Source of the DNA: DAOUBP01 sp034432655
Lineage (GTDB): Bacteria; Chloroflexota; Anaerolineae; CG2-30-64-16
Assembly (NCBI GenBank): GCA_034432655.1
Contig: DAOUBP010000122.1
Location: 1 to 38,162, forward strand
Reading direction: 5' to 3'
DNA length: 38,162 nt
The position numbers were made by a program, and so were the translations under genes. The notes under the pieces are model-generated. The model saw only the letters and a list, made by a program, of their open reading frames with translations. It was not told where the DNA came from and ran no database searches. Shown in pieces: positions 16,735-23,848 of this stretch. Each line of letters begins with the position of its first letter. The stretch's first letter is position 1.

Positions 16735-18351
16735 CTACATCTCCTCGCCCCACGTCAGATACGGCCCCGGCAGGTCGGCCATCGCGTTCACCATCAGCTC
16801 CACCAGGCCGCCGTACCAGATGCCGTGCTGTTCCCACAGGTCGTAGTAGTTGATCGCCTCGCGCAGCGTGCCCTTGCAGTTGGAGCAGGCCGCGATCACG
16901 TACTTGCGGATACCGGGATCGAGCACATCGCCGAACGCGTCCAGGATCTGCCGCACCTTCATCCGGGCGGAGACCGCGTTGCGCCACTCGGAGAAGTTGA
17001 GGGTGTCCATGATGGCGAAGCCGCTGCCGCCGCCGCAGCAGTAGTTGTGCACGCCGTGCGGGCTCATCTCGCGCACCGGCTGCGCGCACACCGCCTTGAC
17101 GATCTCGCGCTGCGGCTGGACGATGCCCATCAGCCGGACGACGTTGCACGAGTCGTGCAGGGTGATGGGGAAGTCGTTGCGGCTGGGGTCGAAGCGGATC
17201 GCGCCGCTCCGGACGATGTCCCACAGCAGCGGCAGGCAGCTCTCCCGCGGCATCTCCGACAGGGTCAGGTCGCCCGGCAGCACACGGTCGGCCACCACGC
17301 AAAGCGCCTTGTGCGCGTGACCGCACTCGCCCACTACGATCTTCTTGACCCCCAGGTCGCGGGCGATCTGCACGTGGCGCAGGGCGATGCGGGCCAGCTC
17401 CACGTCGTCGAACCAGACCGCGTAGTTGACCGCGTCGTAGCCCAACATCTCGCTGCTGAGCGTGTAGTTGATGCCCGCCGCGTCGAAGAGGATGGCGAAC
17501 GCAGCCGGGTTCTCGGGCCACGACAGGAACTCGCCGGCGTTGTGGATCAGTAGGATGTCGGCGCCCTTCTTGTCCACGGGAATCTTGATCTTCCGGCCCG
17601 TCTTCTCCTCGATGATCTCCTCCAGGAACTCGACCGAGTTGCGCAGGGCGGCCGGGTTCATGCCGGTCGAGGAGCCGGCCTGCAGGTGCTGCCGCGTGCC
17701 CTTACGCAGCAGCTCGGTCGGCGCGATGCCCAGCTCCTGGCTGAACAGCTTGCGGATTTCACGGGCGATCAGCGCGTTGTCAATGCCGGCCGGGCACACC
17801 TGCGCGCAGCGCCGGCAGATGTTGCAGCGGTACGACAGCTCCAGCAGCCGCCAGACCGTCTTGAAGTTGACCTCGATGTCGGCGCCCAGCAGCGGGCCGA
17901 TCAGCCTGCCGGCCGGCGTGAAGTAGCGCTGATAGATGCGCCGCAGGATCTCCGAGCGGTAGGTGGGCCGGTAGATCTCCTGCCGGCCGCTGCCCAGGTA
18001 GACGTGGCACGCCTCCGAGCAGGTCTGGCAGCGCAGGCAGTAGTCCAGCGACAGCCGGAAGAGCTTGTTGAAGGTCCAGTTGTTCTCAGGGTCCAGCAGC
18101 TTCTCCAGCCCGGTCAGGAAGCCGCGCACCAGCCGCTCCTTCTCCTCCGGCGTCTTCGGCATCGGGATGTCCAGGTCGGAGTAGCCGTCCAGCGAAAAAT
18201 CATAGGTCTCCCGCCAGCGCGGCCGGGGCGGCGTGAGCGGCCGCTGATCGGTCACTTCGGGCAGCGGCAGCAGGTCGTCGGCGTCGAGCGGGACCAGCGG
18301 TTCATCGGAAAGCCGGGCGATGTCCCGGAAACGGATCGGTTGGCGGCTCAT
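16735..18351 (-). CDS. HdrD/DsrK-like iron-sulfur protein (second DsrK-type subunit)
   Basis: A 538-residue cytoplasmic subunit resembling DsrK, HmeD and HdrD. Two ferredoxin-type cluster motifs are visible: C105-x2-C108-x2-C111-x3-C115 and C166-x2-C169-x2-C172-x3-C176. The C-terminal CCG domains that bind the catalytic noncubane cluster show GECGHAHKA, HDSCNVVRLMG, YCCGGGSGF and AACSNCKGT. Family members receive electrons from a b-type membrane partner and reduce a disulfide, in Dsr systems the DsrC trisulfide. The start at 18351 overlaps the membrane-subunit stop (ATGA). It differs clearly from the DsrK at 29938, having a longer N-terminal region and a GSGRQEIYRPTYRSE segment in place of GTGDPHNMPVARAE, so it is a paralogue with a possibly different partner. 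Confidence 0.85.
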   Translation of the reverse strand: MSRQPIRFRDIARLSDEPLVPLDADDLLPLPEVTDQRPLTPPRPRWRETYDFSLDGYSDLDIPMPKTPEEKERLVRGFLTGLEKLLDPENNWTFNKLFRLSLDYCLRCQTCSEACHVYLGSGRQEIYRPTYRSEILRRIYQRYFTPAGRLIGPLLGADIEVNFKTVWRLLELSYRCNICRRCAQVCPAGIDNALIAREIRKLFSQELGIAPTELLRKGTRQHLQAGSSTGMNPAALRNSVEFLEEIIEEKTGRKIKIPVDKKGADILLIHNAGEFLSWPENPAAFAILFDAAGINYTLSSEMLGYDAVNYAVWFDDVELARIALRHVQIARDLGVKKIVVGECGHAHKALCVVADRVLPGDLTLSEMPRESCLPLLWDIVRSGAIRFDPSRNDFPITLHDSCNVVRLMGIVQPQREIVKAVCAQPVREMSPHGVHNYCCGGGSGFAIMDTLNFSEWRNAVSARMKVRQILDAFGDVLDPGIRKYVIAACSNCKGTLREAINYYDLWEQHGIWYGGLVELMVNAMADLPGPYLTWGEEM

Positions 18352-19271
18352 TTCTTCTCTCCCTCTGGCCCGGTCATCTGCGCCTCTTCCAGCCACGTCT
18401 TGCCCGGCGCGATGTGCGGCCCCTGCCACGTCACGGTGTAGCCCAGCTGCCCGGCCACCCGCTTGTCCGCCGCCGAACCCTTGACCGTGAAGGCGTCGTC
18501 CCACAGCCCTTGATGATAGAGGAAGTACTTGATGACGTAGTGCAGCAGCTTCGAGAAGGGCATGTAGATGACGAAGGCCCAGAAAAGCAGGAAGGTCGCC
18601 ACCACGCTCCACGGCGCGGCCGCGGGCCGGAGCCGCACGACGCCATCGAAGTAGGCCCGCTGTCCGGCCAGGGTCGGATCGGCCAGGACCGAGATCAGCC
18701 CGAAGACGAAGATCGCCCCCAGGAACGCCAGGTTGAAGTAGTCAATCGGCGCGGTGTAGTTCGTCAGGTCGGGCGAGGTGGCCCGGCGGACGATCAGCCC
18801 CGCCACGCCGACCAGGCCCAGCGCGCAGGCGATGACCCCGACCACGCCGGCGACCGCGAAGACCGCGGCGCTGGCCGCCAGGCTGCCGACGATCAGCAGC
18901 AGCGTGAAGAGGACGAACAGGTAAATGCCCCAGTGCATCAGGGTCGAGAAGGCCCAGATGCCATAGCGGTTATGGGCGCGCACCTTCTTCATGGTGGCGA
19001 TCTCGGTCCCGATCTCGATGGCCTCGGGCGCGAGGAACCCGACGACCTCCTGCAGGAAGGAACGGCGCCGATGCCGTTTGGCCCAATCCACATCCTCCAT
19101 GTATGAGCCGCCGTACTCCCGTTTGCCGGGCGCCTCGTGGGGGATAGGATAAACTTCCCAGCGCAGGCCCATGGGCAGCGCGTTGATCTGCACCACACGA
19201 CGCACGGCGGCTACGAAAAAGATGACTACCGACGCCCAGGCAAGGGCGGTCACGAACCATTGAAATGCCAT
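18348..19271 (-). CDS. NarI/DsrM-like membrane cytochrome b subunit
   Basis: A 307-residue membrane protein, partner of the HdrD-like subunit. After one N-terminal helix comes a soluble segment (residues 33-95, including a GGSYMEDVDWAKRH motif), then four or five helices. Histidines placed in helices (LMHWGIYLF and FSKLLHYVIKYF) are candidate heme b ligands, as in NarI, DsrM and HmeC. It would oxidise menaquinol and pass electrons to the Fe-S subunit. It is longer than the DsrM at 31387. The gene leads the tight block through hemA; a 160-bp gap containing a large palindrome separates it from the upstream radical SAM gene. Confidence 0.8.
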   Translation of the reverse strand: MAFQWFVTALAWASVVIFFVAAVRRVVQINALPMGLRWEVYPIPHEAPGKREYGGSYMEDVDWAKRHRRRSFLQEVVGFLAPEAIEIGTEIATMKKVRAHNRYGIWAFSTLMHWGIYLFVLFTLLLIVGSLAASAAVFAVAGVVGVIACALGLVGVAGLIVRRATSPDLTNYTAPIDYFNLAFLGAIFVFGLISVLADPTLAGQRAYFDGVVRLRPAAAPWSVVATFLLFWAFVIYMPFSKLLHYVIKYFLYHQGLWDDAFTVKGSAADKRVAGQLGYTVTWQGPHIAPGKTWLEEAQMTGPEGEKK

Positions 19272-19329
19272 GTTTGGCTCCTTTTTGGACGCGGACCACG
19301 CAGATAGATGACCGTTGTCCTGGAATCGA

Positions 19330-19432
19330 GGCTTAGTAGATCACGAATCTCACGCAAAGGCACAAAGACGCCAAGGTAAAAACAGGAGTTCTTTGCGTCT
19401 TTGCGTGAGCCAAACGATGTTCTACTGAGTCT
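19330..19432. repeat. Large palindromic intergenic element
   Basis: CTCACGCAAAG (19349-19359) pairs with CTTTGCGTGAG (19399-19409), flanked by a second, imperfect pair (CTTAGTAGA and TCTACTGAG). The whole element can fold into a hairpin of about 100 bp between the radical SAM and DsrM-like genes. Its outer AGTAGATCACGA arm recurs at 32848 upstream of dsrD, suggesting a dispersed element. Confidence 0.7.
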
Positions 19433-20549
19433 AGCAGCCGAGCATTTTATAACAGTGCTGGCACGGCTCCGGCGGGGCCGGCAGATCGCCGGCATCGCCA
19501 CCGGTGGCAGAGACCAACAGCGCCGAATAGCTGGCAGTACGACGCCGTTGAAACGCGGCGCAGAAAGCCTTGCGCGGCCGGCCTTCCCACGCGGCCATGA
19601 ACCCCTCCTCCACCCGGCCAAAGCTCACCGGCATCAACGGGTGCGCGGCGCCCTCGAAATAGCGCGGGGCGAATTCAGCCACAGGCATCCCGAGGTAGAC
19701 GCACGGCGTGACCTCCCCGCGGCAGTTGATGAACGCGGTCTCGGTCGGCTGCGCGTCGCATTCCATCACCGCATCGCTGGCCGCCAGCGGATACGCCCGA
19801 AACGCGATCCCGAGCCGGGCCGCCTCGCGTTGGGCCTCGGCCACCAGGGCCAGGTGCGCCGGATCGGGCGCTGCGCCGAAGACGCGCAACGCATCCAGCG
19901 CCGGCGTGAACGCGTAGGTCAGGTTGGTTGCGACGACTTCGTCGGCGCCCAGCCCGGCCGCCAGCCGCACAAACGCGGGCAGCTCCGCGATGTTAGGCCG
20001 CATCATCAGGTAGTGCAGCTCCAGATGCAGCCGCGCACCCGACGCCGAGCGGCGCGCGGCCAGCGCCCGGATGTTCGCGACCAGGCGCTCGAAATGGGAG
20101 CCGATCCGCAGCGATTCATGGGTCGCGGCCGTCGCGCCGGCGAAGGAGACCGAGAGCAAATCAACGCCCGCGTCCAGCATCCGGCCGATGTTCGCCTCGG
20201 TCAGCAGCCCGCCGCAACTGGTGAACCCGACCCGGCAGCCCGCCTCCTTCGCCAGCCGCACCATGTCCCACAGGTGGCGGTGTAGCAGCGGCTCGCCCCA
20301 CCCCTGCAAGTAGATCAGGTCGAAACGGGCCAGGTGCGGCCCCAGGTGATCCCGGTAGAGCTCCCACGGCAGGTCGGCGTGCTGCCAGACATCCCCCAGC
20401 AGCTTGTTGGGGCAAAAGGAGCAGCGCATCAGGCAGCGGCTGGTCACCTCCACCTGGAGGACGGGCCAGCGCGCCGCCTGCGCCGGCCGGCCGCGCAGCC
20501 AGGCGACGAGGCGGTCAGGCCAGGAGGTGTGGGGACCTGATTCGCTCAA
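19431..20549 (-). CDS. Radical SAM protein with SPASM-like C-terminal cysteines
   Basis: A 372-residue radical S-adenosylmethionine enzyme. The [4Fe-4S]-SAM motif is C39-x3-C43-x2-C46 (TSRCLMRCSFCPNK), followed by the GWGEPLLH motif that binds SAM. C-terminal cysteines in INCRGEVTPCVYLG and PCQHCYKMLGC suggest SPASM-type auxiliary clusters. Such enzymes modify peptides or tetrapyrroles; relatives AhbC, AhbD and NirJ act on siroheme-derived substrates. Its position upstream of dsrN and hemA makes a tetrapyrrole or DsrC-modifying role attractive but unproven. The start is TTG with GAGG 7 nt upstream. Its own transcript may be separate from the next operon because of the palindrome after its stop. 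Confidence 0.8.
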   Translation of the reverse strand: MSESGPHTSWPDRLVAWLRGRPAQAARWPVLQVEVTSRCLMRCSFCPNKLLGDVWQHADLPWELYRDHLGPHLARFDLIYLQGWGEPLLHRHLWDMVRLAKEAGCRVGFTSCGGLLTEANIGRMLDAGVDLLSVSFAGATAATHESLRIGSHFERLVANIRALAARRSASGARLHLELHYLMMRPNIAELPAFVRLAAGLGADEVVATNLTYAFTPALDALRVFGAAPDPAHLALVAEAQREAARLGIAFRAYPLAASDAVMECDAQPTETAFINCRGEVTPCVYLGMPVAEFAPRYFEGAAHPLMPVSFGRVEEGFMAAWEGRPRKAFCAAFQRRRTASYSALLVSATGGDAGDLPAPPEPCQHCYKMLGC

Positions 20550-20564
20550 GGTGATGCCTCAAAA

Positions 20565-21146
20565 TCAGCCTAACCGGGCGAACATGTCGTGCGCATTCTC
20601 GCACGGCACGAGGTTCTCGCCTGCGTCGGTGTCGGCAAAGGTGCGCAGTGTGACCGCCTTGGGAACGCGCACGTCATTTTGCAGGTCATATCTCATATGC
20701 GGAATCGCCCGGCCCCATTCCGAGATGCTTTCACCGATATTGTGGCAACCCATTCTTGCATAAAAAGGCTCTGCATGAGGGTCGGCTTCGAGTTCGAGAT
20801 ACTGGCCGCCAGATAGTTTTGCCTGTTTCACTGCATGCTCAAAGAGCTTCCTTCCTATGCCTCTACCTATGTAATCTGGCAATACCCACAAGTCTTCTAA
20901 GAGCATGACAGGCAAGCGAGTTCGCAGGCGATACCATCCAACAATAACCGAGTTAGCACGCGCTAAATATACTTGATCTTCGCGAATTGCTTGAGCAGTA
21001 ATGATTGGGGTTTTCGCCCATTCCGCTATGATTTGACTCGAGTAGCCCCAATAACTTTTGGACGCTATTGCAATTTGCTTCAGCCTGTCTGCTTCTTCGG
21101 GTTTAGCCTGAACTATCTCAGCAGATATCATCATTTCGGACGTCAT
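20565..21146 (-). CDS. GNAT-family acetyltransferase
   Basis: A 193-residue GNAT protein. The core lies in residues 8-150, with LLEDLWVLPDYIGRGIGRKL carrying motif A, then LEADPHAEPFYARMGC, the standard motif B ending. A C-terminal 40-residue tail (VRVPKAVTLRTFADTD) is unlike typical GNATs. The substrate is unknown. The stretch is noticeably less GC-rich than flanking genes and lies beside a toxin-antitoxin pair, which suggests acquired DNA. No strong ribosome-binding site is seen before the ATG at 21146; internal ATGs four and five residues in are possible alternatives. Confidence 0.75.
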   Translation of the reverse strand: MTSEMMISAEIVQAKPEEADRLKQIAIASKSYWGYSSQIIAEWAKTPIITAQAIREDQVYLARANSVIVGWYRLRTRLPVMLLEDLWVLPDYIGRGIGRKLFEHAVKQAKLSGGQYLELEADPHAEPFYARMGCHNIGESISEWGRAIPHMRYDLQNDVRVPKAVTLRTFADTDAGENLVPCENAHDMFARLG

Positions 21147-21185
21147 ATCGTGTCAACGGCTCGCTGCACAGCCCAGACCAAAGAC

Positions 21186-21533
21186 CTACTCGGCCAACAG
21201 CAGGCCGATCTTCTGGAGAACCTCTCGTGTTACTGCGTCAGGCAAAGCGCAAATGAACTCCGCCGCGCGAGCCTGCCAATCCAAACTCTTGACCTGGTCT
21301 GCCAAAATGGCGCCGCTAACAGGCAAATCATGCGGCAGGTTGACCTCGAACGGATACCCTTTGATGGCGCTGGTAATCGGACATAGGAGGGCCAACCCGA
21401 CCCTGGCGTTATAGGCGAGCGGCGATAAAACGACCGCAGGACGGCGACCTGCCTGCTCATGGCCCACCTGCGGGTTGAAGGTGAGCCAGACGAGATCCCC
21501 GCGGCGTGGCACGTAGGCAGAAGACGCTACCAC
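21186..21533 (-). CDS. mazF: MazF-family endoribonuclease toxin
   Basis: A 115-residue toxin of the MazF/PemK family, an SH3-like-fold mRNA interferase that cuts single-stranded RNA at short sequence motifs. Family motifs are present: PRRGDLVWLTFNPQVGHEQ near the N-terminus with the loop Arg residues, GRRPAVVLSPLAYN, and ILADQVKSLDW toward the C-terminus. Length is normal. The GTG start overlaps the last codons of the antitoxin gene, a common arrangement that couples expression. Intact motifs suggest an active toxin. Confidence 0.92.
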   Translation of the reverse strand: MVASSAYVPRRGDLVWLTFNPQVGHEQAGRRPAVVLSPLAYNARVGLALLCPITSAIKGYPFEVNLPHDLPVSGAILADQVKSLDWQARAAEFICALPDAVTREVLQKIGLLLAE

Positions 21534-21769
21534 GCCTCACCCCCAACGGCTGGGCCGGTCAGCACTTCGGCGTGGCGGTTATCGTCCGTGACTTGGGCCA
21601 GCAGCACTTCCAGGTCGAAAGCGGGCTTGCGCACCGGTACGACGATCAACTGACGATCACGTAAGGTCAGCTGGACGGGCGAGTTGTCTTGCAGGCCGAT
21701 TTCATCGGCTAGCGGTTTGGGAATGCGCACAGCCAGACTGTTGCCCCAACGCTGCACACGGGTTTCCAT
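21527..21769 (-). CDS. mazE: MazE-family antitoxin
   Basis: An 80-residue antitoxin with an N-terminal AbrB/SpoVT-type swapped-hairpin DNA-binding domain (VQRWGNSLAVRIPKPLADE, residues 5-23) and an acidic, probably disordered C-terminus that would wrap the toxin. The start at 21769 has AGGAGG 5 nt upstream. It precedes and overlaps mazF, as is usual. The promoter and 19-bp dyad at 21788-21828 fit autoregulation by the MazEF complex. Confidence 0.92.
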   Translation of the reverse strand: METRVQRWGNSLAVRIPKPLADEIGLQDNSPVQLTLRDRQLIVVPVRKPAFDLEVLLAQVTDDNRHAEVLTGPAVGGEAW

Positions 21770-21787
21770 ACGTTCCTCCTGATCCTT

Positions 21788-21828
21788 GTATCTACATAGA
21801 AGATACGATGGATTCTTGTGTTTGTCAA
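21788..21828 (-). promoter_or_regulatory. mazEF promoter with overlapping operator
   Basis: On the minus strand TTGACA (21823-21828), a 17-bp spacer and TATCTT (21800-21805) form a good promoter. GTATCT-N7-AGATAC (21788-21806) is a perfect 6-bp-arm dyad covering the -10, well placed for repression by MazE. Confidence 0.7.
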
Positions 21829-21903
21829 CTCTGCGCTGGTGCACTGCGCGCTGCCGTCAGGGGCGCAGCCGTGAACGATGCAATTCGCACGGTTGCACCA
21901 ACT

Positions 21904-23580
21904 CTACTTATACTTGACCGCGATCTTCTGCGCCGCATCGTATGCCTGCGCGAACGCGGCCTCTGCCATCCTCTTGTCCACGGGCAGCATCGCCTTCGCC
22001 AGCGCCAGCGACGCCTCAGCCGGGGCCAGGGGGTCGCCGCGGACGCGGGCAGCCAGGGCCATGGCCAGCGCAGCATCGAAATCTTCTTGCGCGCCCGTGC
22101 TGGCCGCGATGAAGCGCAGGACTTCGGCCTTGTCAGCCTCGCCGGGCAAGGTCAACAGGAGCCGGCGCGCGTCATCCACGGTGGCGCCTGGCGGCACGAT
22201 ACGATCGGCCCGCAGCACGTACCCCGCATCAGGTGCATTGACGACTGCTGTCAGCATCCGTTCGCCCCAGGCGCGCAGGGCCGGATCGCTCACCTGCCGG
22301 GCTGCAGCGGCAGCGCGCGCCGGGTCAAGACGAGCCCACTCAGCTGCGATGGCCGCCAGGTCCACCTGGCCGTAAACGGTCGGGTTGCGGCTGGCCAGCG
22401 CCTGGGCCTGAGCCATAATAACGGCCGCCTGTGCCGGATCCACCGCTGCCCATTCGGCCGCGATGAGGCGCAACCCCCACGCCCGGTCACGAACTGCCTC
22501 CAACTGCGCAGCCAGCAACGCGGCCTTCTCCTGGGCCGCCAATGAGCCGACCGCAGCCTCCTGCGCGGCCCGGGCCTGGCCCCACAGCGCATCGGCGTAC
22601 TCCTGGGCATCGGCTGCGGCCGCCAACGCGGCGTCCAGCGCGACCTGGGCCTGGGCGGGGTTCAGCTGCGCCCACGCCGCGCCCACCCGCGCCAGCATCC
22701 ACGCCCGTGCCAGGGCCCGGTCGGCGGTGTCGGCCACCCGGCCCGAGGTGTCGAGTTTCGCCTGCACGGCCTGCTCCTCTGCGGAGGGCATGGCCACGGC
22801 AGCCGGCGGCACGCGGAACAGCGGCAACGCGAACAACACGAACACCAGGCCGATCACCGCCGCCGCGCGCCAGCCGGGCCGCCATTCGCGCCACCAGGTC
22901 GCAGTCATGGGCCGGAATTTAAGCGTGTTGCGCAATCCCCAAGCCAGTGAGCCGAGCACAATCAACGTCACCAGGAGGGCGAAAAGGAGCACCCGGGTGC
23001 GCCGGCCGGCATCCACCGCCTCGTGGAAACGAGTATAAACTTTATTGCCTTGAAAACGCAAGAGCTGCGCCTGGGATGCGAACGCGTCCAGGCTGGTCAC
23101 CGGCGCGGCCTTCAGCGCCTCATAACCGTCACGAAACGCAGCCAGGCGGTTGGCCTGCTGAGCGACCGCCCCCCCGCCGGCCCACTGCCCGGCCCGTTCG
23201 GTAGCAGACAACAACTGTTCGGTGTAGAGCAACTCCTCCCGGTACGCCTTCACGGCCGGGCACGGCGCGGCCTCAGGCGGCTGCGCCTGCCATGCGCTTA
23301 GCTTGCCGGGCGCAGGGTCGGCGGCCACGTGGCAGCTGGCGCAATAGTTGCCGGGCTGCAAGGCTTCGGCGGAGACCACAGCCGGGCCGGCCATTGTCAG
23401 CAGCATGATGGCGCAGAGGAGCGCTGTCATCCACGGTGGGCGCGTTGCCAGGGCGAAGAAGACCGGGACGCGGACAACACGGATACCGCGGACGACGCAG
23501 AAAATGTCCTGATCATGTACACGTTGTCTGCGCAGTCCGCGTCCCATGCCAAAGGTGGACACATATCCCTCTTTCATCAT
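21904..23580 (-). CDS. Membrane-anchored monoheme cytochrome c with alpha-helical repeat tail
   Basis: I do not recognise the full architecture. The 558-residue product has a hydrophobic helix ending VVSA (around residues 51-71), one heme c site C80-ASC-H84 in PGNYCASCHVA, two further membrane helices (near 165-190 and 205-225), then about 300 residues of Ala-rich helices resembling HEAT or TPR-like repeats (AAEWAAVDPAQA, AAEWARLDPARA). Residues 11-50 are encoded by an intergenic-type repeat (23465-23545), so the mature N-terminus may really begin at Met51 (23430). Start 23580 is chosen because GGAGG lies 6 nt upstream and the ATG overlaps the stop of the small gene before it. It is the last gene of the long dsr unit and could shuttle electrons or anchor the complex. 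Confidence 0.6.
   Translation of the reverse strand: MMKEGYVSTFGMGRGLRRQRVHDQDIFCVVRGIRVVRVPVFFALATRPPWMTALLCAIMLLTMAGPAVVSAEALQPGNYCASCHVAADPAPGKLSAWQAQPPEAAPCPAVKAYREELLYTEQLLSATERAGQWAGGGAVAQQANRLAAFRDGYEALKAAPVTSLDAFASQAQLLRFQGNKVYTRFHEAVDAGRRTRVLLFALLVTLIVLGSLAWGLRNTLKFRPMTATWWREWRPGWRAAAVIGLVFVLFALPLFRVPPAAVAMPSAEEQAVQAKLDTSGRVADTADRALARAWMLARVGAAWAQLNPAQAQVALDAALAAAADAQEYADALWGQARAAQEAAVGSLAAQEKAALLAAQLEAVRDRAWGLRLIAAEWAAVDPAQAAVIMAQAQALASRNPTVYGQVDLAAIAAEWARLDPARAAAAARQVSDPALRAWGERMLTAVVNAPDAGYVLRADRIVPPGATVDDARRLLLTLPGEADKAEVLRFIAASTGAQEDFDAALAMALAARVRGDPLAPAEASLALAKAMLPVDKRMAEAAFAQAYDAAQKIAVKYK
23465..23545. repeat. Palindromic repeat within the 5' end of the cytochrome gene
   Basis: GGGACGCGGAC (23465-23475) and GTCCGCGTCCC (23535-23545) are perfect 11-bp inverted ends around a GC-rich core of GCGGAC/GTCTGCG motifs. 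Read on the minus strand it supplies the basic segment between residues 11 and 40 of the cytochrome reading frame, which looks unlike a designed signal peptide. Confidence 0.7.
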
Positions 23581-23735
23581 TCGCTGCCTCCGGTCGCGTC
23601 GTCAGGGCTGTGCTGCGGGCGGGGCGCCCGCGCGATCCAGCGCACCATGCGCACATATGCGATGAACACTGTGACAGCTATCAGACCGACGATGATCCCA
23701 CCGACCCCGGCGGTGTCAATGATCCAATGAGCCAT
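23577..23735 (-). CDS. 52-residue single-helix membrane protein
   Basis: A short gene translating as MAHWIIDTAGVGGIIVGLIA followed by VTVFIAYVRMVRWIARAPRP and a charged tail. It has one hydrophobic helix with positively charged residues after it, so the C-terminus is predicted to be cytoplasmic. The last codon overlaps the cytochrome start (ATGA), and GGAG lies about 9 nt upstream of its own ATG. The overlap and the ribosome-binding sites are the main evidence that it is real. It may be a small subunit of the NrfD/molybdopterin complex, comparable to small accessory subunits of other respiratory complexes. Confidence 0.65.
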   Translation of the reverse strand: MAHWIIDTAGVGGIIVGLIAVTVFIAYVRMVRWIARAPRPQHSPDDATGGSE

Positions 23736-23747
23736 GGGAGAGTACTC

Positions 23748-23847
23748 CGTGTTGCGTATTCCGTATTCCGTATTCCGTATTGCGTATTGCGTATTCCATA
23801 TTGCGTATAACTGGCTGTCATATTACGCAGTACGCAGTACGCAGTAA
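23748..23847. repeat. Heptad repeat array between NrfD-like and 52-aa genes
   Basis: Runs of CGTATTC/CGTATTG heptads (23748-23807) followed by inverted-orientation TACGCAG heptads (23824-23847). The two orientations can pair, giving a potential hairpin in the otherwise empty 113-bp gap. Confidence 0.85.
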
Positions 23848-23848
23848 T

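Noticed and set aside
18352..18612. Upstream extension of the HdrD-like gene
   Set aside because: It overlaps the DsrM-like coding sequence out of frame. The MSRQPIRF start has the usual ATGA overlap.
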